From the NCBI RefSeq assembly GCF_001507665.1, contig NZ_CP013910.1, positions 2,293,501-2,357,500 on the forward strand: a stretch of DNA of 64,000 nt. Reading direction: 5' to 3'. Positions 1 through 10,555 of the stretch are shown here, one piece after another (position 1 is the first letter of the stretch; each line of letters starts with the position of its first letter). A program made the translations under genes and the position numbers. The notes below the pieces were generated by a model. It searched no databases and was not told the origin of the DNA. It saw only the letters and a list, made by a program, of their open reading frames with translations. This DNA comes from Deinococcus actinosclerus (GTDB lineage: Bacteria; Deinococcota; Deinococci; Deinococcales; Deinococcaceae).

Positions 1-2
1 AG

Positions 3-1007
3 GACGGCGTGCTGCTGCTTTCGCGGTTTGCGGGCGCCGTGGATGAGCTGCCCGGCGCGATCGAGGTCAACCCGTATGACGTGGACGGCCTGTCGGCCAC
101 GTTGATGAGCGCGCTGCGGATGCCGCTGGAGGAGAAGAAGGCCCGGCTGGCGCAGATGCGGCAGGCCCTGCGGCAGCGTGACCTGCGGGCGTGGACGGCG
201 GACTTCCTGCGGGATCTCGCGGGGGTGGCCGCCCTGCCGGGCCCGCTCGTGCAGCTGGGGGACCGGCCGCTGCTGATCCTGTGCGACTACGACGGGACCC
301 TGGCCCCGATCGCGCGGCTGCCGCGTGACGCCGACCCGCAGCCCGGAGCCCTGCAGGCGCTCTCGGCACTGCTGCACCATCCCCGGCACCGGGTGGCGGT
401 CGTCACGGGGCGGCGCAGCGTGCAGGTTTACGGGTTCCTGCCCCTCCCGGACCTGACGGTGGTGGGGCTGCACGGAATGGAGTGGCCGGGGCAGACGCCG
501 CCGCCACCGCAGCGGGAGGTGCTCGAACGGCTCGCGCGGCAGTTTCCGGCGGCGCGGGGCGTGCGCGTGGAGGACAAGCGCTGGACGGTGGCGGTGCATT
601 ACCGCAACGTGGCGCCGGCGGAGCAGGGCGGCGTGGAGCGGTCGCTTGATCAGGTGCCGCTGGAGAGCGGCTGGGAGAGGATTGCCGGGAAGGCCGTGCG
701 GGAGTTCAGGCCCAGCGGGTACGGCAAGGGCCGGGCGGTGCGGGCACTCATGGACGGCGCGCCCGGCTGGTACCCGGTGTTCATCGGCGACGACGCCACG
801 GACGAGGAGGCCTTCGGGGCCGTGAACGCTGCTGGTGGCCTGAGCGTGAAGGTGGGCGCGGGCGAGACGGCCGCGCAGGTGCGGCTGCATGACCCGGCGG
901 CAGTGGTGGCGCTGCTCTCGGCCTGGGCGGACGGAGGCCGTGAAGCGCTGACCCGGGAGCGCGGGGGCCGCGCGGCGCTTAACGGCGTGAATCCCGGCCT
1001 TAGTTGA
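3..1007 (+). CDS. Partial trehalose-6-phosphate synthase/phosphatase fusion (OtsA C-terminus + OtsB)
   Basis: The gene is cut by the left window edge; the frame is open from base 3. The first ~70 visible residues (LLLSRFAGA, VNPYDVDG, then a short helical tail) match the C-terminal end of the GT20 glucosyltransferase OtsA. A HAD-type trehalose-phosphatase (OtsB) follows, with the nucleophile motif CDYDGTLAPI, the VVTGRR motif and the metal motif GDDATDEEAF. OtsA makes trehalose-6-phosphate from UDP-glucose and glucose-6-phosphate; OtsB dephosphorylates it to trehalose, a compatible solute. The two halves are in one frame, so this is read as a bifunctional protein. The stop codon overlaps the promoter of the next operon. 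Confidence 0.85.
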   Translation, partial: DGVLLLSRFAGAVDELPGAIEVNPYDVDGLSATLMSALRMPLEEKKARLAQMRQALRQRDLRAWTADFLRDLAGVAALPGPLVQLGDRPLLILCDYDGTLAPIARLPRDADPQPGALQALSALLHHPRHRVAVVTGRRSVQVYGFLPLPDLTVVGLHGMEWPGQTPPPPQREVLERLARQFPAARGVRVEDKRWTVAVHYRNVAPAEQGGVERSLDQVPLESGWERIAGKAVREFRPSGYGKGRAVRALMDGAPGWYPVFIGDDATDEEAFGAVNAAGGLSVKVGAGETAAQVRLHDPAAVVALLSAWADGGREALTRERGGRAALNGVNPGLS

Positions 1008-1032
1008 CAGAGTTGGTCAACTGCCCTAGAGT
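1004..1032 (+). promoter_or_regulatory. Sigma-70-type promoter of the methionine-transport operon
   Basis: A perfect -35 TTGACA (1004-1009), a 17-nt spacer and TAGAGT (1027-1032, 4/6 to TATAAT) sit just upstream of the SAM riboswitch. The -35 overlaps the stop codon of the trehalose gene. A 7-bp perfect dyad (1002-1008 / 1016-1022) covers the -35 and the front of the spacer; it could be an operator or the 3' hairpin of the upstream transcript. Confidence 0.7.
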
Positions 1033-1056
1033 CTCCTCCGGCTTCACCGAAGCCAC

Positions 1057-1250
1057 CTTTATCCAGAGTCGGCGCGAGGTCACTGGGCCCCGGACCGCCA
1101 CAGCAACCAGCCCTCATCACGGCGGGTGCTTTCCAGCCCTGCGCGCCCCAACGATGACCCCGGGCCGCAGATCGGGTAAAGGAAGGGTGCACCTCACTGC
1201 AACGCACGATTGCCGTCCCCTTCCCGAGCGACCAGCCCAGGAAGGGGACG
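1057..1250 (+). ncRNA. SAM-I (S-box) riboswitch with terminator expression platform
   Basis: The P1 helix closes perfectly, allowing one G-U: CTTTATCC (1057-1064) with GGGTAAAG (1174-1181). Inside are the hallmarks of the S-box family: an AGAG bulge after P1, a C-rich arm followed by AGCAACC, and GGTGCTTTCC, close to the consensus GGTGCTAATTCC. Downstream lies an 11-bp perfect hairpin (1214-1224 / 1240-1250) that can act as the terminator, though its U-tract is weak. GGAAGGG at 1181-1187, abutting P1, can pair with CCCTTCC at 1218-1224 as an antiterminator. SAM binding would therefore favour termination before metN, switching off methionine uptake when SAM is plentiful. Confidence 0.85.
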
Positions 1251-1289
1251 TCTGCCGTTCCCTCCGCCCATACCCACCGGAGGTCACCC

Positions 1290-2228
1290 GTGCCCGACGC
1301 GCACGCTCCGGACGTCCTGGCCTTCCAGAACGTCTGCAAAACCTATCCCGGCCAGCCCCGCCCGGCCCTGCACAACCTGACGCTGCGCGTGCCGCGCGGC
1401 AGCCGCACCGGCATCATCGGTCGCAGCGGCGCCGGCAAGAGCACCCTGGTGCACCTGCTCAGCGGCCTCGACACGCCCGACGCCGGCGAACTGCGCGTGC
1501 GCGGCGAGGTGCTCGGCCCGGCCACGCGCGCCGCGCACCAGGCGCGCACCGGCCTGGTGTTCCAGCAGTTCAACCTCCTCGCGCAGCGGACCGTGCTGCG
1601 CAACGTCACCCTGCCCCTCGAACTGCGCGGCGTGCCCCGCGCCCGCCGCGAGGCCCTGGCCCGCGAGCAGCTGGACCTCGTGGGCCTGAGCGAGTACGCC
1701 GGCCGCTACCCGGCGCAGCTCAGCGGCGGGCAGAAACAGCGGGTCGGTATCGCCCGCGCGCTCGTCACCGCGCCGGACCTGCTGCTCGCCGACGAGGCCA
1801 CCAGCGCCCTCGATCCGGAGACGAGCGCCGGCATCCTGAACCTGCTGCTGGACCTGCAACGCGAGCGGGACCTCACCCTGGTGATCGTCACGCACCAGCT
1901 TGAGGTCGTGCGGGCCGTGACGACCCACGTGGCCGTCCTCGAAGGCGGGCAGCTCGTGGAGAGCGGCGAGACGGCAGCCGTGCTGCGCGACCCGCACCAC
2001 GCGGCCACCCGCGCGCTGCTCGACGCCCACCGCCCGCAGGTGACGCTCGCACCCGGCGAGACGCTGCGGCGCGTGACGCTGCCGGACCTGACGGCCGGCA
2101 CGCTCGCGGCCCTGGCCCGCAGCGGCGCGCGCCTCGTGCAGGCCGAGCCGCACCCGCAGGGCATGGACGTCTGGTTCGCCGCGCCGGCTGCGGAGGCCGC
2201 GCCGCAGCCCGGGGCGGTGCCCGCATGA
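1290..2228 (+). CDS. metN: Methionine ABC transporter ATP-binding protein MetN
   Basis: A 312-aa ABC ATPase with Walker A GRSGAGKST (residues 44-52), the Q-loop VFQQFN, the signature LSGGQKQR and Walker B LLADEATSALD. It drives MetI-mediated import of methionine delivered by MetQ. The start is GTG behind GGAGG (1279-1283). After the ATPase core a ~65-residue tail remains, shorter than the ~90-residue NIL domain that gives E. coli MetN transinhibition by methionine, so feedback may be reduced or different here. It overlaps metI by 4 nt (ATGA). Control by the upstream SAM riboswitch supports methionine rather than another substrate. Confidence 0.93.
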   Translation: MPDAHAPDVLAFQNVCKTYPGQPRPALHNLTLRVPRGSRTGIIGRSGAGKSTLVHLLSGLDTPDAGELRVRGEVLGPATRAAHQARTGLVFQQFNLLAQRTVLRNVTLPLELRGVPRARREALAREQLDLVGLSEYAGRYPAQLSGGQKQRVGIARALVTAPDLLLADEATSALDPETSAGILNLLLDLQRERDLTLVIVTHQLEVVRAVTTHVAVLEGGQLVESGETAAVLRDPHHAATRALLDAHRPQVTLAPGETLRRVTLPDLTAGTLAALARSGARLVQAEPHPQGMDVWFAAPAAEAAPQPGAVPA

Positions 2229-2881
2229 GCTGGGAGGCCCTCTGGCCGCTGCTGGCCCAGGGCACGCTGGACACCCTGTGGATGGTCGTGCCCGCCGCGC
2301 TGTGCGCGCAGCTGCTCGGCACGGCGCTGGGCGTGCTCCTCACCCTGACCCGCCCGGGCGGCCTGCACCCACTGCCGCCCCTGTTCCGGACGCTCGACGC
2401 GGTCGTCAACGTGGGCCGCAGCCTGCCGTTCATCATCCTGCTGGTCCTGCTGATTCCCTTCACGCGCCTGATCACCGGCACGAGCATCGGCGCCACGGCC
2501 GCCATCGTCCCGCTGACCGTCGCGGCCATTCCCTTCGTCGCCCGCCTCGTGGACGGCGCCCTGAAGGACGTTCCGCACGGCGTGGTGGACGCCGCGCGCG
2601 CCATGGGCGCCACCACCGCGCAGACCGTCTTCAAGGTGCTGCTGCCTGAAGCGCGGCCCGCCCTGATCCACGCGTTCACCGTCATGTCTGTCAGCCTGAT
2701 CGGGTACAGCGCCATGGCGGGCGCCATCGGCGGCGGCGGCCTGGGCGACCTCGCCATCCGCTACGGCTACCAGCGCTTCGAGACCGGCGTGATGTTCGCC
2801 ACCGTCGCCGCGCTGCTCGTGCTCGTGCAGGTCACGCAGTGGGCCGGCGACCGCGCCGCCGCCCGCAGCGACCACCGCTGA
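2225..2881 (+). CDS. metI: Methionine ABC transporter permease MetI
   Basis: A 218-aa integral membrane protein of the normal MetI size with about five hydrophobic segments. The EAA loop that docks on the ATPase is visible around residues 125-145 (GVVDAARAMGA ... VLLPEA). It forms the transmembrane pore of the MetNI importer. The start ATG overlaps the metN stop (ATGA), indicating translational coupling. metQ follows after 26 nt. Confidence 0.93.
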   Translation: MSWEALWPLLAQGTLDTLWMVVPAALCAQLLGTALGVLLTLTRPGGLHPLPPLFRTLDAVVNVGRSLPFIILLVLLIPFTRLITGTSIGATAAIVPLTVAAIPFVARLVDGALKDVPHGVVDAARAMGATTAQTVFKVLLPEARPALIHAFTVMSVSLIGYSAMAGAIGGGGLGDLAIRYGYQRFETGVMFATVAALLVLVQVTQWAGDRAAARSDHR

Positions 2882-2907
2882 TCCCCTCACCCCCAAGGAG
2901 TCCATCC

Positions 2908-3684
2908 ATGCGCCCTACTGCCCTGCCAGCCCTGCTCGGCGCCCTGCTGCTCACCTCCGCCTCTGCCGGCACCCTGCGCGTGGGCGCCACGCCCGTCCCC
3001 GCCGGGGAACTGCTGAGCTTCGTCAAACCCATCCTGGCCAAACAGGGCGTCACGCTGGTCATCCGGGAATTCAGCGACTACGTGCAGCCCAACGTGGCCC
3101 TCGGCGAGGGCGCGCTGGACGCCAACCTCTTCCAGCACGTTCCGTACCTGAACGCCTTCCAGCAAAGCCGCCCGCTGAACATCGTGCCGGTGCGCAGGAT
3201 CTACCTGCCGCCGCTGGGCCTGTACTCGCGCCGCGTCACGCAGGTGACCGAGCTGCGCCGGGGCGCGACCGTCGCCATTCCCAACGACCCCAGCAACGGC
3301 GCCCGCGCGCTGCTGCTCCTCGAACGCGCCGGCCTGATCCGCCTCAAGGCCGGCGTGGGCGCCCGCGCCGCCGTGACCGACATCACCAGCAACGTCAAGG
3401 GCCTGCGCTTCCGCGAACTGGAAGCCGCGCAGCTGCCGCGCAGCCTCGCGGACGTGGACGCTGCGATCATCAACACCAACTACGCCCTGGAAGTGGGCCT
3501 GAACCCCGAACGGGACGCGATCTACCGCGAGGGCGCGAGCAGCCCGTACGTGAACGTCCTGGCCACCACCCGCGACAAGCTCGGCAACCCCGACCTCGCC
3601 AAGCTCGCCGCCGCCCTGACCAGCCCCGAAGCGAAAGCGTGGCTGCTCCGGAAGTACGGCGGCAGCGTCATCCCCGCCTTCTGA
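2908..3684 (+). CDS. metQ: MetQ-family methionine-binding protein, copy 1
   Basis: A 258-aa NlpA/MetQ-type substrate-binding protein. The frame is open further upstream, but ATG at 2908 has AAGGAG 7 nt before it and begins a clean signal peptide (residues 1-20, cleavage near ASAG). No lipobox cysteine is present, so it should be a soluble envelope protein rather than a lipoprotein. It keeps the family motifs DYVQPNVAL, NLFQHVPYL and IPNDPSN. However, where copy 2 and typical MetQ have VPHAEIL it has VPAGELL, and it also differs around the ligand pocket. It delivers substrate to MetNI and may prefer a different ligand, such as a methionine derivative or the other enantiomer. Confidence 0.9.
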   Translation: MRPTALPALLGALLLTSASAGTLRVGATPVPAGELLSFVKPILAKQGVTLVIREFSDYVQPNVALGEGALDANLFQHVPYLNAFQQSRPLNIVPVRRIYLPPLGLYSRRVTQVTELRRGATVAIPNDPSNGARALLLLERAGLIRLKAGVGARAAVTDITSNVKGLRFRELEAAQLPRSLADVDAAIINTNYALEVGLNPERDAIYREGASSPYVNVLATTRDKLGNPDLAKLAAALTSPEAKAWLLRKYGGSVIPAF

Positions 3685-3712
3685 CCCCCACCCCATCCAA
3701 GGAGTTCTCACC

Positions 3713-4480
3713 ATGCGCACCCTGATCCTGTCCGCCCTGCTGCTCGCCACGACCGCCGCCGCCGGCACGCTGCGCGTCGGCGCCAGCCCCGTCCCGCACG
3801 CCGAGATCCTGAACTTCGTCAAACCGATCCTGGCCAAGCAGGGCGTCACGCTGGTCATCCGCGAATTCAACGACTACGTGCAGCCCAACCTCGCCCTGGC
3901 CGACGGCAGCATCGACGTGAACTTCTTCCAGCACGCCCCGTACCTGGGCGCCTTCCAGAAGGACCGCCCGCTGGGTATCGTGGCCGGCGCGACCGTGCAC
4001 GTGGAACCCATGGGCCTGTACTCCCGCCGCGTGAAGGCCCTGCGCGACCTGAAGACCGGCGCGACCATCGCCATTCCCAACGACCCCAGCAACAGTGGCC
4101 GCGCCCTGAAACTCCTCGAACGCGCCGGGCTGATCCGCCTTAAGGCCAGCGTCGGCACCGCCGCGACCGCGCTGGACATCACCAGCAACGTCAAACGCCT
4201 GAAGTTCCGCGAGATCGACGCCGCGCAGCTGCCCCGCACCCTCGCGGACGTGGACGCCGCGGTCATCAACACCAACTACGCGCTGAACGCCGGGCTCAAC
4301 CCGCTCAAGGACGCCCTGACCCTCGAAGGCGCGAGCAGCCCCTACGCGAACCTGCTGGCCGTCAAACCCGCCACGCTGAAGAACCCGGACTACCTCAAGC
4401 TCGTGGCCGCGCTGCGCAGCCCCGCCACGCGCACGTTCATCCTGAACACCTACAAGGGCGCGGTCGTTCCCGCGTTCTGA
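3713..4480 (+). CDS. metQ: MetQ-family methionine-binding protein, copy 2
   Basis: A 255-aa paralogue of the preceding gene, 28 nt downstream, behind AAGGAG with ATG at 3713. It has a signal peptide (residues 1-17) without a lipobox. Motifs are the canonical ones: VPHAEIL, FNDYVQPNLAL, FFQHAPYL and IPNDPSNSGRALKLL. This looks like the conventional methionine-binding protein of the operon. The two copies remain very similar along their length, so a tandem duplication followed by divergence is the simplest history. Confidence 0.92.
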   Translation: MRTLILSALLLATTAAAGTLRVGASPVPHAEILNFVKPILAKQGVTLVIREFNDYVQPNLALADGSIDVNFFQHAPYLGAFQKDRPLGIVAGATVHVEPMGLYSRRVKALRDLKTGATIAIPNDPSNSGRALKLLERAGLIRLKASVGTAATALDITSNVKRLKFREIDAAQLPRTLADVDAAVINTNYALNAGLNPLKDALTLEGASSPYANLLAVKPATLKNPDYLKLVAALRSPATRTFILNTYKGAVVPAF

Positions 4481-4517
4481 GGACACCCCCGCTCCGGGGC
4501 GGCGTCTACAGCCGCTC

Positions 4518-4531
4518 CGGGACGAGTCCCG
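4518..4531. terminator. Small dyad between convergent metQ and arsC
   Basis: A 6-bp perfect inverted repeat with a 2-nt loop lies in the 66-nt gap between the convergent metQ and arsC genes. There is no clear T-tract, so a role in termination is only inferred from its place. Confidence 0.35.
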
Positions 4532-4546
4532 AGGTCCGTCCTCCCC

Positions 4547-5008
4547 TCAGGCGAGGCGCACGGCGGGACTCTGCTCGTAGGTGGGGGGCGCCTCGCGTCC
4601 CTCGTGCAGGGCGAGCACGAACGCGCCGAACTGGGTGCTGATCTGGTCGCGGACGGCGCGCCAGCGGTCGAGGCTGCCGCCGCTGGGATCAACGAAGGGG
4701 TAGTGGCGCCGGACCGTCCGGCCCGGGTATGCGGGGCAGGCCTCGGCGGCGCTGTCGCAGACCGTCACCACGTAGTCGAAATTCTGCGCGTCCGGGACGT
4801 CCCAGAGGGTCTTGCTGGTGTGACCGGACAGGTCCAGGCCCAGTTCGGCCATGACGGTCCTGGCGTCCTCCTTGACCCGGGTGGCCTCGGTACCGGCCGA
4901 GTGGACCTCCAGCTCGGCGCCGAGCCGCTGCGCGGCGGCGCGGGTCAGGGCTTCGGCCATCTGCGAGCGGGCCGAGTTGTGGGTGCAGAGAATGAGGACA
5001 CGGAGCAC
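4547..5008 (-). CDS. arsC: Thioredoxin-coupled arsenate reductase ArsC (LMW phosphatase fold)
   Basis: A 153-aa protein with the CX5R P-loop CTHNSAR (C8-R14), the HSAGT motif and the DPS loop (YPFVDPS). Two further cysteines, C84 and C91 in VCDSAAEACP, match the triple-cysteine relay of thioredoxin-coupled arsenate reductases, which turn As(V) into As(III). A plain LMW protein tyrosine phosphatase would lack the second and third cysteines. It lies 9 nt downstream of arsR in one operon. No arsenite efflux gene (arsB/acr3) is seen in the window. Confidence 0.85.
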   Translation of the reverse strand: MLRVLILCTHNSARSQMAEALTRAAAQRLGAELEVHSAGTEATRVKEDARTVMAELGLDLSGHTSKTLWDVPDAQNFDYVVTVCDSAAEACPAYPGRTVRRHYPFVDPSGGSLDRWRAVRDQISTQFGAFVLALHEGREAPPTYEQSPAVRLA

Positions 5009-5017
5009 GCCCGCACG

Positions 5018-5338
5018 CTAACACACCGAATCGGTTTGATGCGTCAGGGGTGACCGGTCGGGCAGCAGGTCGGTGAGCAGGTGCCCCCCGAGGGTAAACA
5101 GCGGCGCCCGCCGCAGGGTGTAATACATGTTCTTGCCCCGCTGCTCAGAGACGATCAGGCCCGCGTCCCTGAGGATGCCCAGGTGGTAGGACACCCTGGA
5201 CTGCGGCAGCTCCAGCAGGGATTCCAGGTCACAGACGCAGCGTTCGCCCTGCGCCAGATGCCGCACGAGTTCGTAGCGGGTCTCCTGCGCCAGCGCCTTG
5301 AGTTGATCCAGCACCGTGGGGTCAGCGAGCGTGGTCAC
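5018..5338 (-). CDS. arsR: ArsR-family As(III)-responsive repressor
   Basis: A 106-aa ArsR/SmtB winged-helix protein. CVCDL at residues 34-38 (C34 and C36) is the alpha-3 metalloid-binding motif of classic ArsR. The recognition helix PQSRVSYHLGILRDAGL and the wing YYTL follow. It is expected to repress its own operon until As(III) binds. The start is GTG at 5338, with TACATT 6 nt upstream, so the mRNA may be leaderless; an AAGG is also present. arsC follows after 9 nt. Confidence 0.87.
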   Translation of the reverse strand: MTTLADPTVLDQLKALAQETRYELVRHLAQGERCVCDLESLLELPQSRVSYHLGILRDAGLIVSEQRGKNMYYTLRRAPLFTLGGHLLTDLLPDRSPLTHQTDSVC

Positions 5339-5344
5339 ACCTTC

Positions 5345-5366
5345 AATGTATCAACTGGACTGGTTG
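5345..5366 (-). promoter_or_regulatory. arsR promoter -10 and candidate ArsR operator
   Basis: On the minus strand TACATT (5350-5345) lies 6 nt before the arsR GTG. Immediately upstream is the dyad CAAC-N7-GTTG (5352-5366), placed where a bound repressor would cover the -10/-35 spacer. ArsR proteins bind short dyads of this kind near their own promoters. Confidence 0.45.
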
Positions 5367-5733
5367 CGTGCTGCCATTCCCAGGCACGGCCGACACCGTC
5401 CAGCTCCACAGGGCCCGCACCACCGACCCGCTGGCCTCCCGCCCGGCCCATGTACCACCCCCGTTTACCGCCTCCGGGACGGCTCTCAGTCCTCGCCTCG
5501 CGGCACAGGTGCCTTTTCTGCGTGGCACCCGGGCCCGGTTCCGGACCGTCACGCCGGGGCGGGCCGCGAACGATCAGGTCGGGGGGGTGGTTCGGGCTGT
5601 CTGGACGGCCGAGTCGGGTGTGCCCGGGCGGGTAACGCACCCGGGCGGTCAGGTCAGGTAAGGTGGATCCAGAAAGAAACACTAATTCGCCTCTTTCCAG
5701 TCCGCTGGAGCTTCTCAGGAACGGTGAAAAGCA
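5367..5733 (+). other. Non-coding interval between arsR and ppsA
   Basis: I see no convincing gene here; the open frames have shadow-like composition. TAAGGT near 5658 is a possible -10 for ppsA, and a repeated GGTCAGGTCAGG lies just upstream. A GGAACGG stretch about 10 nt before the ATG is a weak ribosome-binding site for ppsA. Confidence 0.4.
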
Positions 5734-8097
<2,364 letters not shown>

Positions 8098-8164
8098 GCG
8101 GACCGTGAGGGGTGGGCGCTGAGGCTGGGGGAGGCCCTCCGCTCGTCGCCCACTCCTTCTGGAT

Positions 8165-8803
8165 CTACAGCAGACCCTGCCTCAGCGCCTGCACGGCGGC
8201 CTGGGTGCGGTCGGCGGCGTGGAGTTTCACGAGGATCTCCTGCACGTGGAGTTTCACGGTGCTGACGCTGATGCCCAGGCTGGCGGCGATGTCGCGGTTG
8301 CCCTGTCCGTCGGCGATGAGGCGCAGAACCTCGGTCTCGCGCGGGGTGAGGGGTGAGGTCGCGTGGGGCGTGCGGATGCTGCCCAGCACGTGGTGAGCGA
8401 TCTGCGGGTCGAGGTACGCACTGCCGGACGCGGCGGCGCGGATGCCGAGCAGCAACAGGTCCGGGTCGGCGCTCTTGAGGCAGTAGGCGTGCGCGCCGGA
8501 CGCCAGCGCGGCCAGCACCTCGTCGCGCAGGTCGTGGGCGGTGAGCATCACCATGCGGACCTGCGGGTAGCGGCGGCCGATCTCGGCGGCGGTCTGGATG
8601 CCGTCCATGCCGGGCAGGCCGATGTCGAGCACGGCAACGTGGACGGGTTGCGGCCCGGTCTGGGTGCGGGCCAGGACGTCCAGGGCCTCCTCGCCGCTGC
8701 GGGCCTCGGCGGTGACGCGCAGGTCGAGTTCGAGGTTGATGGCGGCGCGCAGGCCGTCGCGGGTGAAGGCATGATCCTCGACGAGCAGGACGTGGGTGGT
8801 CAC
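8165..8803 (-). CDS. NarL/LuxR-family response regulator
   Basis: A 212-aa two-domain regulator. The receiver domain has the acidic pair at E9-D10 and phospho-acceptor D60 in [11 protein letters not shown], with the conserved Lys in YCLKS. The C-terminal LuxR helix-turn-helix follows ([22 protein letters not shown] ... [11 protein letters not shown]). The GTG start at 8803 was chosen because the receiver fold begins there and the kinase gene ends 25 nt upstream. It is co-transcribed with the histidine kinase, and both are divergent from kdpFABC, so I infer control of K+ uptake. This is unlike the usual OmpR-type KdpE. Confidence 0.88.
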   Translation of the reverse strand: MTTHVLLVEDHAFTRDGLRAAINLELDLRVTAEARSGEEALDVLARTQTGPQPVHVAVLDIGLPGMDGIQTAAEIGRRYPQVRMVMLTAHDLRDEVLAALASGAHAYCLKSADPDLLLLGIRAAASGSAYLDPQIAHHVLGSIRTPHATSPLTPRETEVLRLIADGQGNRDIAASLGISVSTVKLHVQEILVKLHAADRTQAAVQALRQGLL

Positions 8804-8828
8804 GCGGGGTTCCGGTGAGGGGATGCGG

Positions 8829-10354
8829 TCATGCGTCCTCCAGGGGCAGGGTGAGGGTGAAGACGCTCTGGGCGCGGGCGGTGCGGGCGTACGTGACGGT
8901 CCCGCCGTGGCGTTCGGCGATGCGGCGGGTGAGGTACAGGCCCAGGCCGGTGCCGCCGCCCGCGCCGCCGGAGCGGAAGCGCTGGAAGAGGGAGGGGACG
9001 CGCGGCGCGCTGACGCCGGGACCGCTGTCGAGGACGCTGAGGATCGCCTCGCCGTCCGCCCGGGCCAGGGTGACGTGCACGGCGCTGCCGGGTGGGGCGT
9101 AGCGGACGGCGTTGTCAAGGAGGTTCTGCACGGCGCGGCGCAGGTCGTGTTTGCGGCCGGGGACGCGCGCGCCGTCCAGGGTGGGTTCGATGGTCACGCC
9201 GCGCGCGGCGGCGGTGGACTGGAGCTGCTCGGTGACGTTCAGGACGAGGTCACGCAGCGGCACGCTCTGGAGTTCGCTGTCCTCCTCGCCGCTCTCGTAC
9301 TTGGCGACGAGCAGCAGCTGATCGGCCAGGGTGAGCAGGGCGGCGTTGGCATCCAGGCCGTTGCGGAGCGTGGCGGCGTAGTCGTCCGGGAGAGGCCCGT
9401 AGGCGCCTTTCAGGGCCGAGCGCATGTTCACGGCGTTCGCCATGAGCGGGGTGCGCAGGTCGTGACTGAAGGAGTAGATGAGGTCCTGGAGTAACTCCCC
9501 GCGTTCCTGGAGCTGGGCCTGCCGGGCATGCAGGTCGTCGAGCAGGGCGGTGCGGTCGAGGAGTGGCTGGAGGGTCTGCACGGCTTCCGAGAGCTGGTCG
9601 GGGGGGCGGCGGGGCGGGTGAGGAGGATCAGGAGTTCCGGGTCGCTGGGGCGGGTGAGGCGGGCCACGTAGGTGTCGCCGCCGCCGACCGCCCATACCTG
9701 ATCGGGTCTCCCCTGCCCTGGGTCGCGGGTGGCGGGGCGGGCCAGCAGGTCCAGGGGCAGGCGGCGGCCCAGGCTGCCCTCGCCGGGGCCGGTGTAGGCG
9801 TGGGGTTCGCGCAGCACGGCGCGGTCGACGCTGCCGATCTCGACAGCGGCCGCGCCGGTCAGGGCCTGGAGGGCGTGGGCGGCGCGCGTGACGAACTGCG
9901 CCTGCGTGAGGGGCCCACTGACCGCCTCGATCAGGGCGCGCAGGGCGCGTTCGCGCTGGAGGCGGCGTTCCTCCTCGTGCAGGCGGGCGGCGCGGGTGGC
10001 GGCCTCACGCGCGCGCAGGCTCAGGAATCCCACGAGCAGCGCGGCGAGGATGCTCACGGCGCGGTTGCCGAGGTCGGTGGGGGTCGCGCCGTCCCGCGTG
10101 GCGTTCACGAGGCCCGCCAGGACGTTCCCGGTGACGGCCAGCGCGGTGAGGTTCACGGTGGCGCGCCGCGTGGCGCCCAGCGCGGCCAGGGCCAGCGGGG
10201 CGCTGACCAGGGTGCCGATGACCAGGGACGCCGGGGTGAGGATGTCCGTCAGGACGATGGCGGTGATCAGGCCCGCGCTGGCGGCCAGCAGGCGGCGTTC
10301 GCTGCGTTCCGGGGTGGTGGGGGTGGCCGGGTTAGGGGTGGGTGGGGTGGTCAT
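8829..10354 (-). pseudogene. Membrane sensor histidine kinase, frameshifted at a 7-bp homopolymer
   Basis: Two overlapping frames encode one kinase. From ATG 10354 come about four TM segments, then a GAF-like region (LTQAQFVTRAAHALQ...). This frame runs to LLILLTRPAAPP. The reading then continues in another frame with the H-box SHDLRTPLM, N-box NLLDNAVRY, DSGPGV and GTGLGLYL, ending at 8829. The break is at a run of seven G on the plus strand (9600-9606). One extra base would give 1527 nt, a 508-aa protein. A sequencing or assembly slip is the likeliest cause; phase variation or slippage is possible. It lies upstream of the response regulator and divergent from kdpFABC, and may supply the kinase half missing from the truncated KdpD. 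Confidence 0.8.
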
Positions 10355-10400
10355 GTGGCGTCTGGCGTTCAGCGTAGGGGCGCGGTGGGCGGCGTGGGGA

Positions 10401-10416
10401 CTGGCCATCTGGCCAG
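10401..10416. promoter_or_regulatory. Perfect 7-bp dyad between the sensor kinase and kdpF
   Basis: CTGGCCA-TC-TGGCCAG is a perfect dyad in the 120-bp divergent region between the sensor kinase and kdpFABC. Its symmetry suits a dimeric LuxR-type regulator. It is a candidate operator for the neighbouring response regulator. Confidence 0.5.
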
Positions 10417-10474
10417 GGGGGTGGGCCGGTCGGAGCATACCGCCCGGGTGGGGGGGCGGCGCAGGCTGGGCGGC

Positions 10475-10555
10475 ATGGACGCACTGCTTCTCATTCTGGT
10501 GCTGGCGCTGGGCGCGTATCTGCTGTACGCCCTGGTGAAGGCGGAACGGTTCTGA
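10475..10555 (+). CDS. kdpF: KdpF small membrane subunit of the K+-transporting ATPase
   Basis: A 26-aa single-helix peptide, MDALLLILVLALGAYLLYAL followed by VKAERF. It has the standard KdpF pattern: a short hydrophobic helix ending in an E/P-R-F tail. KdpF stabilises the KdpFABC complex. Its TGA overlaps the kdpA ATG (TGATG), so translation is coupled. It is the first gene of the kdp operon. Confidence 0.87.
   Translation: MDALLLILVLALGAYLLYALVKAERF

Noticed and set aside
5022..5036. Palindrome ACCGAATCGGT at the 3' end of arsR as an ArsR operator
   Set aside because: It lies inside the arsR coding end and far from the promoter; the dyad at 5352-5366 is a better operator candidate.
5316..5682. 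Possible genes between arsR and ppsA
   Set aside because: The three competing frames are Pro/Arg/Gly-rich, lack motifs and have no convincing start signal.
9595..9612. Programmed ribosomal frameshift in the histidine kinase
   Set aside because: The run of C is not a canonical slippery heptamer and no stimulatory structure or spaced Shine-Dalgarno was evident; a sequencing or assembly slip is more likely.
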